64,000 nt of DNA from Azorinus chamasolen (GCA_963576725.1 OY755241.1:59579071-59643070), one strand, 5' to 3'; shown: positions 22,322-34,539, counted from the first letter of the stretch. The notes: generated by a model from the letters alone, not told the origin. A program made the numbers and translations.

Positions 22322-22505
22322 GGTCCAGATAAGATGCGTAAATTAAAACACTTTCAAGAATAACTCCCAATCAAACCCTATGTTGTGACCACTCTTTAGA
22401 ATCGTCTCCAAGAGACGATTCTAAAGAGTGGTCACAGCATAGGGTTTGGTGGAGAAATGACGATTTCAGTACTTGAGCACGCACCGTCCATCTGTTACTC
22501 TGTGT
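22322..22505. mobile_element. Family J MITE
   Basis: AGGTCCAGATAAGATGCG left end, near-perfect hairpin around GAATCGTCTCCAAGAGACGA. Confidence 0.8.
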
Positions 22506-22549
22506 TAATTAACATCTAAACATACCCCAATTACTCTAAGAATTCGGAC

Positions 22550-23150
22550 AGATACGCCAAGGCAAGTAGTGCAGACCTATATCAAACTGCTCCTTACCTA
22601 AACCCATTTATTCCCATATTATGTATAATATGTATGGGGAGGGGTACATCATACAAACTATTTTCTGGAATACGCCACGGACATTGATGGGTTCAGAAAA
22701 CAGTTCAGAGGGCCCGTGAAGGAGCATTCTGATCTGGGTATACACGGTTTGCCTACGTCTTCTTTTAAAGAGAATGTGTTTAAGGGGCACGTTGGTGCAG
22801 TTTAATCAGTGTCTACACTATTTGATGCTTGGTTGATAACATTTCGAGTTATCATTGCCTTATTGGGATTTTACAAGCTGCTGAACAGGAGATATGTGGC
22901 GTACGAATACTTCGTGTAATAAGGGTACTAATTAACCATTTACTTGATATAAACGTGTTTTCACGCATTTTCAAGCAGAGTAGACCCAGACCAGACGGCC
23001 GGTTTTTTCACATGGCAGAAACTGTAGAATCGCATCCATGTAATTCCATAAGCAACATGTGCAGACCCTTATTCGATGTTCAGGAGCCATCTGATATGGA
23101 TTTACTCTGTTTGCAAAGGCTTGAAAAGGCATTTATATGAGGGAAACCAT
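22550..23150. mobile_element. K-like and A-type decayed MITEs
   Basis: Hairpin arms at about 22568 and 22712 (GTGCAGACC, TCTGATCTGGG) with unrelated sequence between; A-type flanks at about 22930-23150. Confidence 0.5.
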
Positions 23151-23247
23151 TTATCTGTTTTCGCAATCGCAAACACAGTGGACCCAGATGTAATTGCTCC
23201 TGTTGGGGTCACTTGGTGCAGGTGAACTTTGTCTGCTTACTGACGAG

Positions 23248-23970
23248 AGTTAAGTAGAACCTGTACTCATCGACCGTTCTTTTATTGAACATAGGAGTCG
23301 CAAATAATAGGTGGCTGCTTAGTGCAGGGCAAAGGTAATACAGAAAGCTCTAATAGGAACTTTCTGCATTGCTTTCGACCTGCATTAACCTACCACCTGT
23401 CTTACAGACCCGTAATTAGACCTAGATTTGGTGATCGCTTGAGGCAGGTTCTACTCTCCTATAGGAGCTTTCTGCATTACTTTCGAACTGCATTAAGCTA
23501 CCACCTGTCTTTCTGATCAATATTTTACACATTATCCTCTAGTGACGCATTTGTGCGCCTCTATAAAATTCACATCTTGAAATCATTGTGATAAATAGAG
23601 CATTTGCTCCATAGGAGCAAATGCTCTATTTACCACAATGGTTTCAAGACTACACAATTCTAAAACTCTCCTTTTCTATAGGTAATACTCCTTTTCGGTA
23701 GTTTTATTAAAAAATGTTGTGTATAAAAATAGCCTAGGAGAGAATGAGTTAAACCTAATTTCAATGATCGCTAATAAATATACATGGTGTCATTCAGAGG
23801 TCAGAATAAGATGCGTACATTTAAACATTTTCAAGAATAACTCCTTTATTTCTCCACCAAACCCTATACTGTGACCACTCTTTAGAATCGTCTCGAAGAG
23901 AGGTTTAGGGTTTAGTGGAGAAATGACGATTTTAGTATTCCAGTACGCACCTTGATCTATAACTCCGGAC
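23248..23970. mobile_element. E, partial E, B and J MITEs in series
   Basis: E 23248-23455; half E hairpin 23456-23520; B about 23525-23755 (apex GCTCCATAGGAGC); J about 23795-23970 with a shortened right arm. Confidence 0.65.
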
Positions 23971-24289
23971 TGTCATTCTTTATCACATTTATATTCATCG
24001 AGCTCTGTAGAATGCAATAACCAATAATTCCAGTGCCGCTGTAGCGTATACAAAGCTGCTTATGACCTTACCGACCGATGTCTGAACAGATTTGGTATTA
24101 TGAGTTGACTTATGGTGCAATAACTACAATTTCTAATCACTGCTTGTGTCCCGAGGTGGACCATACACCACGTAAGAAAGTCAGCTAAAGTGGCATTAGG
24201 GATAAATAATTAACGAAACGTCTGTGAATTATTGTTTCAGACCAAAAAACTCAGCAACACTTTGCTCCATAGATACACATGTGTACGCC
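23971..24289. other. Unassigned intron sequence
   Basis: No exon-like ORF or recognised repeat. Confidence 0.4.
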
Positions 24290-25000
24290 TTTGCAAACAG
24301 AGGAGACCCAGATCAGAAGGTCCACTTCGGGTCAGGATCTGCTATGTTTACTTAACCCTTTCCCTGTGCTGTAGGTAGGCCAAATTTCAATACCCACTGA
24401 ATATTTATTAACAAAATAGGTATAAAGAAATATGGAAGGTGGAACATTGTAGACATTTCAGAAAGAAAAGAAACTGTATCTATTAAATTATTTTAGCAAA
24501 CAGTGCAGACCCTGATCAGACGGCTCCTATAGGAGCCGTCTGATCTGGGTCTACTCTGTTTGCAAATGCGTGAAAACACGTTTATATGAGGGAAAGGGTT
24601 ATCATATACTCGATTCTTCAGTTACTATAATGATACAAAACTTGTGTTGTTTGTATTGCTATAATAATAATTAGTATTCATGATGTCGTTATTTCTTACA
24701 TGAATATTCATTGTGTAAAGGATTATAGCGACCAGATTTTATTAATAAAAATGATTTTTTGTTGTCACTTTCCTTCATAAATGCACCTGTCTTTTCAAAC
24801 AGAGTAAACCCAGATTAGACGGCTCTTGTTACAGCCGTCTGATCAGGGTCTGTTCAGTTTGCTTATGATATAATATATGTATGATTCTACAGTTTCTGCC
24901 ATTACCAAAACTTGGTATGAACATGTTCTATTATAACAATTAATCTAATAAATAGTAATTACGTAATTATTTCTTATATGAATGTTCATGGAGAAAATGG
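24290..25000. mobile_element. A-type MITE cluster
   Basis: Short A hairpin 24295-24350; complete A2 24355-24605 with a clean hairpin at 24500-24565; A remnant 24660-24730; A 24760-25000. Confidence 0.7.
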
Positions 25001-25365
25001 TTACGCAAAAAGTATTAGTAAATATACTTATCCCATCTACTAACCGTATTATCTCTAATAATGACCCTGGGTATTCTACCGACTCTACCCGGGTGATCTG
25101 TGCACGAAACAAAGCAATTTGTTCCGTACGCAGAAAATATGTTGGGGTCTTCCTCCACCTGTAATTAGCTGGATGCCACGATATGACTGCAATAATGTTA
25201 CATGAACAGACACATAAATCACCAATACAAATAAACATGCACCCTTAGCCCGCTACACATTTTTATCACTCTGTCCTCTTTGAATATGAATTAGGCAAAT
25301 CTTTACAAAAATATACAGGTTATGCTGAAATGGTTTTCCCTGGCAAACACATCGGGCATGCAGGC
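25001..25365. other. Unassigned intron sequence
   Basis: No repeat or exon recognised. A short hairpin-like K/H piece follows at 25375-25475. Confidence 0.4.
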
Positions 25366-25630
25366 ATGGATTTTCCATGACAAACAGTGCATACTCAGAT
25401 GAGACAGCTCCTATCTGGGTCTACACTGTTTGCAAATGCAACTATAGTTGTGACCGGTCGGCTATGGGTTAAGTATGCATTGCAATATGGCGAGTACATC
25501 GTTTCAAGCTTACACAGATGAACTGCATTTGTGCTACAATGTTCATAGATAAAAAAAAAAGTTTGGTTACAAATTAGACAGAATTGTTACCCTGTTGTAT
25601 ATTGTTATGTAAGATATATATGTACATGTA

Positions 25631-25955
25631 CAGTTGAACTTCGATATCTCGAACTTCAAGGAACTACATGAATTAGTACGAGATAGCGGAAGTTCGAGTT
25701 ATCCAATTTCTGATCTGGACAATTTCTCATGTTCACAGCTTAATGCAGGTCGACAGTAATGCTGAAAGCTCCTACAGGAGCTTTCAGCATTACTGTAGAC
25801 CTGCATTAAGCTGTGAAATGTGTTTCTAGATATGCGTAGTGATACATTTAAGAACAATTCTGTATCGAAAGATGTTGGTAGGACCGAAATTTTAAGTTCG
25901 AGTTATCCATCCCGAAGTTCGATTTATCCGAGTTCGAGATATCGAAGTTCAACTG
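25631..25955. mobile_element. Family F MITE, full length
   Basis: Inverted ends CAGTTGAACTTCGATATCTC flanked by TA. Near-perfect ~80-bp hairpin (GCTTAATGCAGGTCGACAG, apex AGCTCCTACAGGAGCT). Best F example. Confidence 0.85.
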
Positions 25956-26029
25956 TATGTCCAACTAAATTGTAAAATGCAACATGCGAATACAGCGTGA
26001 CTCGCCAAAATAAAAATAAACTCATTCCC

Positions 26030-26260
26030 TCCAGAATATTACTCAAAATGTCATGACCTTATGACCTTCCCGTATGAATCTCTATTGACACGCCGTCATA
26101 ATGAAACATGGACAGTAGATTTATTTCGCCAAATAAGGAACTGTAGAATCATATGGTACATGTATAATACCCTAACCAAACAGAGCAGATCCTGATTTGG
26201 GTCTGCTGTGTTTTCGAAGCCGTCAAAAGGCTCCTATAAGCGGGGATAGGTAAAACGAAT
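26030..26260. mobile_element. Family A MITE with short hairpin
   Basis: Flanks recognisable; the hairpin is reduced to GCAGATCCTGATTTGGGTCTGC. Confidence 0.6.
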
Positions 26261-26306
26261 TATATATGTATTGATTAACGCATCACTTTTATTCTGCATT
26301 AAGCTA

Positions 26307-26510
26307 CAGTGAAACCTCTCTATAACGACCACTTAATTACATAAAGTATTTTGTGTTAAAGGCAGGTGGATGCTTAAATCAAGGTGAAAGTAAAACAGAA
26401 CGCTCCTATAGGAGCGTTCTGTTTTACTTTCACCTTGCTTTAAGCAACCACCTACCCAAAATACCAACTTATTAACACAACTTAGTGGCCGTTATAGAGA
26501 GGTTTTACTG
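26307..26510. mobile_element. Family C MITE
   Basis: CAGTGAAACCTCTCTATAAC and its complement at TA; perfect hairpin arms, apex CGCTCCTATAGGAGCG. Confidence 0.85.
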
Positions 26511-26628
26511 TACGACCTGTCTCCAATGCTCGATATTGGTACTTAAATGAACGTCCAGTTTAGAGCAGTTTTACTGTGTGTATTCTCTTGTAATCACTAA
26601 GTTCAGGCATTGTTTTTGTGACTTACAG

Positions 26629-26820
26629 AACACAGATGCAAGCACTTGCCGGAAATACCCAACGGTAGGGTTATACATCCCCTGGAGTTGGGCTTCGGCG
26701 CGTCTGCGAAGTATGAGTGTGACGAGAAGTACAAACTACAGGGAACCAAGGTTCGGGCGTGCCAAGGGGACGAGTCGTGGAGTGGGGTAGAGCCCCGGTG
26801 TGTGTGGGATGCAACTGTTG
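26629..26820 (+). CDS. CCP/sushi domain 1 of gene 1
   Basis: The exon encodes one complement control protein (sushi) module. It has the four expected cysteines (RCKHLPEIPNG, YECDEKYKLQG, VRACQGD, PRCVW) and the conserved tryptophan in ESWSG. The acceptor is gacttacag at 26620-26628 and the donor is TTG|gtaatt at 26821, both phase 1. The split codon to the WAP exon reads AAA (K), with no stop. CCP modules are extracellular binding domains of about 60 residues. A C-type MITE lies about 120 bp upstream and another about 50 bp downstream. Confidence 0.85.
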
Positions 26821-26873
26821 GTAATTATAGTCGATTGGTCAGATAAACATATATAAGGTGCATAAACGTATTA

Positions 26874-27078
26874 CAGTAAAACCTCTCTATAACGGGTCAC
26901 TAAATTGTATTAATTAGCCGGTATTTAGGGCAGATGGCTGATTAAAGCAAGGTGAAAGTAAAACAGAACGCTCCTATAGGAGCGTTCTGTTTTACTTTCA
27001 CCTTGCTTTAAGCAGCCACCTGCCTTTAACACAGAATACTTGATGTAATTTAGTGGTCATTATAGAGAGGTTGTACTG
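26874..27078. mobile_element. Family C MITE
   Basis: Second C copy flanking CCP exon 1; arms nearly identical to the first. Confidence 0.85.
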
Positions 27079-27331
27079 TACTCCAAAAATAAAAATCAAT
27101 TCACATACAAACGAAGTCTACCATTTCAAAATCCCCTAAAGAATAAGTAAAATAGTTGTAATACATGTACTGTGTACCTGTAGCTCTTCCAAAGCTGGAT
27201 GGCCAAAACGTGCCATTAGCACATGCACGAGTACTTTGTACACTGTGCTGCCATCTATCGGAGGGCTATGTTCGATACCAGGGAAAATAATGTTCTTCCT
27301 ATTTACTCACATTGCTTCACGGATATTCGTT

Positions 27332-27575
27332 TAACCTTTTCCCTGATGAATATTCATCTAAGAAATAATGACGTCATGAATATTATTAAGATTATTTTTT
27401 TACAATGGCATATGAACACTGGAAAGTTTGACCCAGGCAGAAGCTGTAGAATCAGATCTGTATTACACCATAAGCAAACAGAGCATACCCTGATCAGAAG
27501 GCCCCTATAGGAACCGTCTGATCTGGGTCTACTCTGTTTGCAGATGCGTCAAAATGCGGTTACATAAGGGAACAG
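27332..27575. mobile_element. Family A MITE
   Basis: TTAACCTTTTCCCTGATGAA start; hairpin at 27478-27541. Confidence 0.75.
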
Positions 27576-27634
27576 TATAAGGAATAGTCGTGTCACGGGT
27601 ATTACTGAGTCGGAAATACCCGGTATATAATTAT

Positions 27635-27800
27635 AGGGTTAATCCTACTGTAATTTGAAATTTGCGACGGTATATGAGGTTTTTAACGGTCGCAAATTAT
27701 TTTAATGGTGACGCCGAAGGCGGAGTCATTAAAATAATTTAAGACCGTTAAAAACCTCATATACCGTCGCAAATTTCAAATTACAGTAGGATTAACCCTA
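27635..27800. mobile_element. Foldback element (family L)
   Basis: One long inverted repeat: AGGGTTAATCCTACTGTAAT... with arms of about 75 bp, near-perfect apart from a two-base mismatch, around a centre with an inner GACGCC/GGCGGAGTC pairing. Only one copy was noticed in the window. Confidence 0.75.
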
Positions 27801-28530
27801 TTCTAACGCCATCGTAGCACGAAAAATGCCATATTGTTGTTATATCCTATGCGCGCAGGTGATTGAATGAGTGATGAGGCGAGAAATAGTGCCCAGTTTC
27901 TCTCAGATTTCTTAAAATAGCTGGATTTTTTTCATCCTGGTTTACACAAAGTCAAAACACCGGGCCAATTCACAGTTACATTTGTCATGAATAATTATGC
28001 GACAGCTATTTTACATGTCCAATACACTTTCAATACACATGTCAGGAAAAGTAACGTTATCTTAGTCTTTGGCGCCGTACGCAAAAACGTCGTCTGTAAC
28101 AATGGCGTCACGTTATAACGTTATGTTTGAAAAGTATGATAAATAAGGTTGAATCTGAATCACAACGCTTTGAGTATCTCAATAATTCTCCACATGACAT
28201 ATAAAAGAGTGGTCAAGTCGTGACAAAGAATGGAAATCAACAACTTTCAAAATACCGGACTGAACTTGAATATATGTTAGTGTATGCATACGAATTTATC
28301 AGTAGATCTAAGTGTTAGATAAACAAAGCACATGAATATATTTACAGGCAAATGCTGTTATTCGGCCGTTTTCGATTGGTTGAATTTGCGACATATAAAA
28401 CACTTTTTATATGCCGCAAATTTGGTCACATGAGCCAATCAGATTGCAGAAAATTGACAGATTGCGTTAGAATCACATATCAACACACAGCGACATGCCC
28501 AAGACAGGAACAGAATAGTGTCGATTCAAT
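27801..28530. other. Unassigned intron sequence
   Basis: One small inverted pair (TTTGCGACATATAAAA / TTTTTATATGCCGCAAA) near 28387-28425; otherwise nothing recognised. Confidence 0.45.
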
Positions 28531-29070
28531 ATAATTACACAAGCAAACAGAGCAGACCTTGGTTAGACGGCTCCTACATGAGCAGTTTGATCTGAGCATA
28601 CTCTGATTGCAAATGTGCGTTAAATACGGATCTATTGAATAAAGCGTTGACGATTTACTCCATAAAGACGCATTTCAACTCCTTTGAAAAACGGAGTAGA
28701 CCTTGTTTAAACGGCTCTTATAGGAACCGTCTGATATGGGTTTGTGATATAATATAGATATGATTCTACAGTTTCTGCGATAGCCAATATTTCCTGTGTC
28801 CCTGAGCTATTATGATTATATCAATCTTATCTAATTAATATTCATGGTGGCATGATTCCTTCCTAGATACGCCTTTCTACGCCTGCGTGAAAGTCATTTC
28901 TTGAAACCTATGTGATAAATAGAGCATTTGCTCCATAGGAGCAAATGCTTTATTTATCACAATGGTTTATACTTCACATTTATAATATTTCCCTTTTCTC
29001 TAGTAAATGCTCCTTTTTGGTAGATTTATTCAAAGAAATTGGGTCTAAAAATAGGCTATGGGCTAATACA
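28531..29070. mobile_element. Two A MITEs and a B MITE
   Basis: A hairpins near 28550 and 28690 (second lacks the outer right arm); B at about 28860-29065, apex GCTCCATAGGAGC. Confidence 0.65.
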
Positions 29071-29380
29071 TGAATACACGAAAGATTTGAATTGGAATCA
29101 TTTGAATTTTATAATAATTACTATGCTTTTGAGCATTGGCCTAGCGTGCTCTGTCGTAAACAGTACTACCACAGACCAACTGCCGCCATGAATTATTCTT
29201 TCGAAATAAATTACCCGTCACAAACAGTGTTGTCGTCTCCCATTTTCTATCTTTACTTTAATGTTTTTAAAGATCTGATCAGGACTTCAAGCAGTGTGGC
29301 TCATGAATTGTCGAACGGCTCCGTTTGATCTAAATTATTCATAAGAATATCGCATATTGAATTATTACCGCAGAACCTGT
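29071..29380. other. Unassigned intron sequence
   Basis: No support for an exon. An E fragment follows at 29385-29500. Confidence 0.4.
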
Positions 29381-29549
29381 CCTAAGGGGCCATTCATTTA
29401 TTCGACATAGGAGTGTTAAAAAAGCAGATGTGTGCTGAATGCAGGGCAAGAGTAATACAAAAGGCTCCTTCCTGCATTATTTGAACTTTATTTTATCCTG
29501 ATGGAACACGGAGTTCTTTGCAAGAACATGGTTATGATTCATAGCATTT

Positions 29550-30000
29550 TAACCCTTTCCCTATTCTGTTTATTTCAAACTTCAATACCTACTGAAGATT
29601 CATGGACATAATAGGTATAATGAAATATGGAAGGTGGAACATTGTAGCCATTTTAGAAAATCCATCAGCAAACAGAGCAGACCCTGATCAGACGGCTCCT
29701 ATAGGATCCGTCTTATCTGGGTCTACTCTGTTTGCAAATGCGTGAAAAGACGCTTAAGTGAAGGAAGGGCCTGCATATGTTTGCATTAGTCTTTTACTCC
29801 ATGAATATTCATATGGGAAATAATGGCATTATGAATATTGATTAGATTAATTGTTATACATTGTAATAGCAGACGGACACGTGAATATTTGGCCATGGCA
29901 GCAACTATAGATTCATCAGACGACTATTACAGGGGTCGTCTAATCTGGGTCTACGATGTTTGCAAAAGCATACATACATGTAGAAAGGTGTATTGATGGA
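29550..30000. mobile_element. A2 MITE and A MITE
   Basis: A2 29550-29770 with hairpin at 29673-29740; A 29790-30000 with a shortened hairpin. Confidence 0.65.
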
Positions 30001-30002
30001 GT

Positions 30003-30370
30003 TTATCACATAATCTGCCTTGTGGGAGTGCCGTAACAGAGTGTCGTAAATCGCGAAAATGCAGTAGTGCATTTTTTATGCAAATTAGTAGTCATTAGTC
30101 AATCGTAGAGCTTATTTAAGCGTTAACCAATCGTAGCGCTCCATGTGCGTCTTTCGTTGTATTACTCAGCTGTTTGTAAGCAATGGCCGAAACTATGGCA
30201 TTTTAAGGCTTATATGATAACAAGAATCTTACATCCGTGTTCATTACAAATTGTTTTCATGAAACTCATTTACCCTAATGAATATGACACTCGCTGAAGC
30301 TCGTGTCATATTATTATAGTAAAACCATTTCATAAAAAACAATTTGTAATGAACACTTATGTGATATCCT
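30003..30370. repeat. Dispersed repeat P, copy 1
   Basis: TTATCACATAATCTGC..AACAGAGTGTCGTAA..GTTTGTAAGCAATGGCCG. A second, diverged copy lies at 34890-35160. The right part has inverted pairs (ATTACAAATTGTTTTCATG / AAAACAATTTGTAATG). Class unknown. Confidence 0.65.
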
Positions 30371-30475
30371 CTATAAAGGATTAACCTTAAAGACTAAAAC
30401 TAAACTGAAAACACATGTAAAAAGGGACGACCAATAGCAGAACATTCGAAAACACTATTTGTTCCTCTATTACAG

Positions 30476-30670
30476 AGAGGAGAGATTGTGCCCCACCCCC
30501 TGTTGTGCCCAATGCAGTGCATGACGGGGGAACCAACCAAGAGTCGTTTCCGCTCTTGTCGGTGTTACTGTTCAGATGTCTTCCGGGATACACGATGGAG
30601 AAGGACGGGGTCCCCCGGGCGTGGTGCGTGGCCAAAGGAGACTGGGTTGGACCAGACATGGTTTGTTCAC
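30476..30670 (+). CDS. CCP/sushi domain 2 of gene 1
   Basis: A 195-nt exon, phase 1 to phase 1. The cysteines sit in RDCAPPPVV, FRCLPGY, AWCVAKGDW and MVCS. NAVHDGG stands in the usual P-x-NG position and the tryptophan is in GDWVG. The acceptor is ctattacag at 30467-30475; the donor CAC|gtaagtc at 30671 is a strong consensus. GC content is clearly higher than in the flanking AT-rich introns. The split codon to domain 3 reads CAC (H). Confidence 0.85.
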
Positions 30671-31100
30671 GTAAGTCAAGTTGGTCAATACGTGTAGTCG
30701 ATGAGCCAGTAGTGTAGGTCGGTACCGTCTCAGGGGAAGAATTCTCACTGTGAATTGTACCAGATATACATGTTCATCTATAGAGTTAGAAAATATGCAG
30801 TACCATTGTATCAATGATAGCTTTCTGTGTGTTATCACGTTTTATGCATACTGTACCATATGACTAAATTTGATGAAAAGTTTACAAAAAGCTACAACTG
30901 AATCACAGCTACCACATCTTTTCTGATACTTATATCTTGTAAAAAATAATTAGCCAATGATCGGCCAACATTTGGGACCCTGGCTCATGGTCTAGTGTAT
31001 ATGGTTCAAATATGTCGCTATCTGCATTCGTTTGTTTTCTATATAAACCAAAATATTGGTGATAAGTACCTCAACTGATATGCTTATAGTACTTTTCGCA
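30671..31100. other. Unassigned intron sequence
   Basis: AT-rich; no repeat recognised. Confidence 0.4.
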
Positions 31101-31104
31101 ATGC

Positions 31105-31625
31105 TCAGGTAACCTTGTACTTGAATATTCCTGAAGGAAATAATAACATTATGAATATTAATTTGATGCACTTTTATAATGACATGGGGAATACAGGAGA
31201 TGTTGGTCGTTGCAGGAACTGAAATCAGATCAGTATTATTCAGTTTGAAAACAGAGCAGACTCTGATCAGACGGCTCCTACAGGACCGTCTGATCTGGGT
31301 CTGCTATGTATAAAAATACGTTAAAAGGCATTTACACAGTATATCTTATGGCTCTCTATGGCTATACTATCTCGGTCAATTTGATTATTTGACCTGATCA
31401 TTGCCCCTTTACTTCATAAGTTCATATATACACATGTTTACGCCTTTGCAAACAGTGTAAACCCAGATCAGACAGCTCCTGTACGAGCTACATATAATGT
31501 TTGCTTCGTCTGCTTTCGGAACATGGAACTGATTCTGCAGTTTTTTGTCAAAACACCAGTAAAGTCAGTCAATCGATAGCTACAAGCCATTAATATTTAC
31601 ATGAATATTAAAAAGCAAAGGATTC
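31105..31625. mobile_element. A-type MITEs
   Basis: A copy 31105-31340 with hairpin at 31255-31310 (apex CTCCTACAGGA); a decayed copy at 31405-31620. Confidence 0.6.
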
Positions 31626-31939
31626 ATATTCGGAATTGTTTTTACAATGGGTTAATGATTAACATTTTGCGTTTTAAAATCAGACTAGAAATCATTGGTA
31701 GTTGTTTTGTTCATGCTACGATTTACTCTGTTATCATTAAACAGCGAGAAAACCAGAAGGTAAGAGAAATAACCATGCTTGCTGTGTGCACGTATCGAGG
31801 TATACATTACCTCCCATGTTGCCAGACTTAATTGGAAATGGGAATGTGCCATGTGTTCGGTTGTTTGTCGATTCTACTTACTTTGAGTTGAAGCATGGTT
31901 TGCAAATATGTTACAAACGTTTATGTGTCACATTTATCC

Positions 31940-32407
31940 TTTTGCCTGGTACGGATTCCTCTTCATGACTTTTTTCACGCCTTTGAAACAGAGTACACCC
32001 AGATCAGACCATGAGACGACTCCTGTAGGAGCCGTCTGGTCAGGGTATGCTATGTTTGCTTATGGAATTATAATAGATCTGACTCTACAGTTTCTACCAA
32101 TATTAAAACTCTTATGTATACAGTAAAACCCCTCTTCTGCGACCAGCAAAAACGGACATAATTCACAGTTGCAGAGACAGATGGTGGCTTAATGCAGGAC
32201 GAACGTTATGCAGAAAGCTCCTGTAAGAGCTTTCTGCATAACTTTCGTCCTGCATTAAGCAACCACCTGTTTATAAAGACAGCCACGTTTGTTCATTAAG
32301 TGGTCGCGTTAGATGGGTTCTACTATATATACAGATACATTTATAAAAATAAATATTCATAATTACATTAGTTTTTTATATTAATATTCAATAGGGAAAG
32401 GGTTAAC
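31940..32407. mobile_element. Family A MITE with nested D MITE
   Basis: A hairpin at 31988-32052; the A right tail (AATATTCAATAGGGAAAGGGTTAA) resumes after the D element at 32121-32325. Confidence 0.75.
32121..32325. mobile_element. Family D MITE
   Basis: CAGTAAAACCCCTCTTCTGC left end at a TA; hairpin of about 80 bp with GCTCCTGTAAGAGC apex. Confidence 0.8.
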
Positions 32408-32559
32408 TTTAAAATGTAAGATTCTGCACGGTTGGTTTGTCTATTAATGCCGCACATTGGTTGCAACATGGTTTGCAAACATTAATGTGTCAAATTGTGA
32501 AGCATGTACGATTCTGCATGTCTGTTGTGTTATTAACAAATGTGATGGGCCACTTGGGG

Positions 32560-32740
32560 TTTAGCCCCTTCAGTGTGGGAAACAAGACACTACAATCATT
32601 TGCTAACAATGTAAACCAAGATGAGAGGTCTCCTAGAGGAGCGCTCTCATCGCCGTCTACATTGTTTGTCATGCTACACATTTCTTTAAAAATCCTCAAA
32701 TATTCACAGTGAGCTTGACCTGTTTTAAATTTGGAATAAT
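32560..32740. mobile_element. K-type MITE
   Basis: Hairpin AACAATGTAAACC..GATGAGAGG../..TCTACATTGTTTGTC. The right flank (GAGCTTGACCTGTTT) recurs at 38310. Confidence 0.6.
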
Positions 32741-32919
32741 TCCTTTTACAGCCTTGAACTAATTAAACTGCATACACCAATGAATGTTCTCTATCTGTTG
32801 TTGTATACTTTTGTTGTATATATGTTTGTTATATGTGTATCATATTGTATGTATAAATTATTTATCATATTAAATGTATCAGATTAAATAAAATATAACG
32901 TGTAAATATTAACTGCCAA

Positions 32920-33386
32920 TGTCGCATATCTGAATACTTATGCAAACAGTTTGGATTCAGGTGAGACGCCTAGGAACTTGGCGTAAACTGCTTGTTACTG
33001 TGACTGTTGTTTTTTAAACAGAAATGAAGAAAAAGAAAAAGAAAAGCAGTAAAAATTGTAGCAGTCGACAAAGTTTGCAGACGACAAAAGTTGGTAGCAA
33101 AAGCGTTAAGGTATAATATGTACACGTGTACTTGTAATGTTTCTTGAATGTCACGTTAACACTGTATCTGATAGGCTATATTTAGACCAAACCTCTTGGA
33201 ATGAAACTACAAAAAAGGAGCTTGAACTAGAGAAAAGGAAAATGTTAGAATTATGTAGTATTGAAACCATTGTGATAAATAGAGCATTCGCTCATATAGG
33301 AGCAAATGCTCCATTTATCACAATGGTTTCAAGAAGTGACTTTTACAGAGGCTTCAAAAGGCGTCAATATGAGGGAATGGGTTAAC
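32920..33386. mobile_element. G MITE then B MITE
   Basis: G about 32920-33106 with reduced hairpin; B 33156-33386 reverse, with apex GCTCATATAGGAGC. Confidence 0.7.
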
Positions 33387-33455
33387 ACTGTACCTGATAG
33401 TAACGCTTTTTTAGTGATCAAGATCTGATTAGGCAGTTTCTGAAACGACTTAATA

Positions 33456-33976
33456 CAGTAGAAACTGTCATAAGCAGTCATTCATATTAGTCCTAAAGTC
33501 AGACGGCTGCTTAATGCAGGGCAAAAGTTATATAGAAAGCTCCTGTATAAGAGCTTTCTGCGTTACCTTTGACCTGCATAAAGCTACCAACTGCCTTACA
33601 GAACCGTATTAAGACTACGTTTTGAAGACTGCTTAAGACAGGTTCTACTATATTCATATCAAATAAAGAAGACAAACAATAACCCTGATTTGTGCCACTA
33701 ATTTATGAATATACACAGGAGTATTGAAAAAAATCTTTATGTAAGATTAACCCATTACCTCATAGGCTATTTTTAGATACAACCTCTTTGAAATAAATAT
33801 ACCAAAAAGGAGAATTAACTAGAGAAAAGGAAAAATTTAGAATTTTGTAGTTTGAAACCATTGTGATAAATAGAGCATTTGCTCCTATAGGAGCAAATGC
33901 TCTATTTATCACAATGGTTTCACAAAAAGAGTTTTACAGAGTCGTCAAAAGTCGTCAATATGAGGGAATGGGTTAA
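33456..33976. mobile_element. E MITE and B MITE upstream of CCP3
   Basis: E 33456-33648 at TA-type ends; B 33747-33976, TTAA at both ends, perfect hairpin. Confidence 0.8.
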
Positions 33977-34070
33977 AGTAATTGAGATGTTTCATTTTTT
34001 AAGCGACCAACTGCCTTAGACTGCCCTTGATTGATCACTGAGGGAAAATATTACTATTTTATATTTTTAG

Positions 34071-34250
34071 ACGCTGGTTGCCCGCGCTTAGGTGCTATCG
34101 ACAACGGATATGTGGAACAAACTGCGGTCGTTAATATTGGTGGTAATGCCACCTATCGGTGTAAACCGGGCTTCCACCTGGCAGGAAGGCAGACTAGAAG
34201 GTGTGGTCCAAACGGGCGATGGGAAGGGGCAGAACCTAGCTGCGAAAAAG
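34071..34250 (+). CDS. CCP/sushi domain 3 of gene 1
   Basis: A textbook CCP exon of 180 nt: AGCPRLGAIDNGYV, YRCKPGFHLAG, RRCGPNGRWEG, PSCEK. All four cysteines, the DNG motif and the tryptophan are present. There is an N-glycosylation sequon in GGNATYRC. The acceptor is atatttttag and the donor is AAG|gtatat at 34251, both phase 1. A TTAA-flanked MITE (family O) starts only 7 bp inside the following intron, at 34258, which leaves the donor consensus intact. Confidence 0.9.
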
Positions 34251-34257
34251 GTATATG

Positions 34258-34482
34258 TTAACCCATTTGCTCCAAGTGGATTCGTCCATGCTTATATATT
34301 GGATTAGTCTATCTTTTATCTAAGGGTGTCTGGTCTAAATTTTCATTTTTGTTTTGTTTTATATTGAATTTCCTATCAGCAGTGTAGACTCTGAGCAGAT
34401 GACGCATAATGCAGCGTCTGATCAGAGTCTACACTGTTTGCCTACGTCCCGTACATGGGATCGTGAGAGAAAATGGGTTAAT
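34258..34482. mobile_element. Family O MITE inserted 7 bp into the CCP3 intron
   Basis: TTAA-flanked, ends CCCATTTGCTCCAAGTGG and AGAGAAAATGGGTTAA-type. Hairpin CAGTGTAGACTCTGAGCAG../..GAGTCTACACTG. Left-end relative at about 56690-56835. Confidence 0.75.
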
Positions 34483-34539
34483 GTTTTAGTCCATGGATTG
34501 CCTTCTTGGACTAAAAGACAACTGTCATAAATTGCTCTT

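Noticed and set aside
28352..28534. Cysteine-containing short frame between CCP1 and CCP2
   Set aside because: It lacks the four-cysteine CCP spacing and has no flanking acceptor or donor in phase 1.
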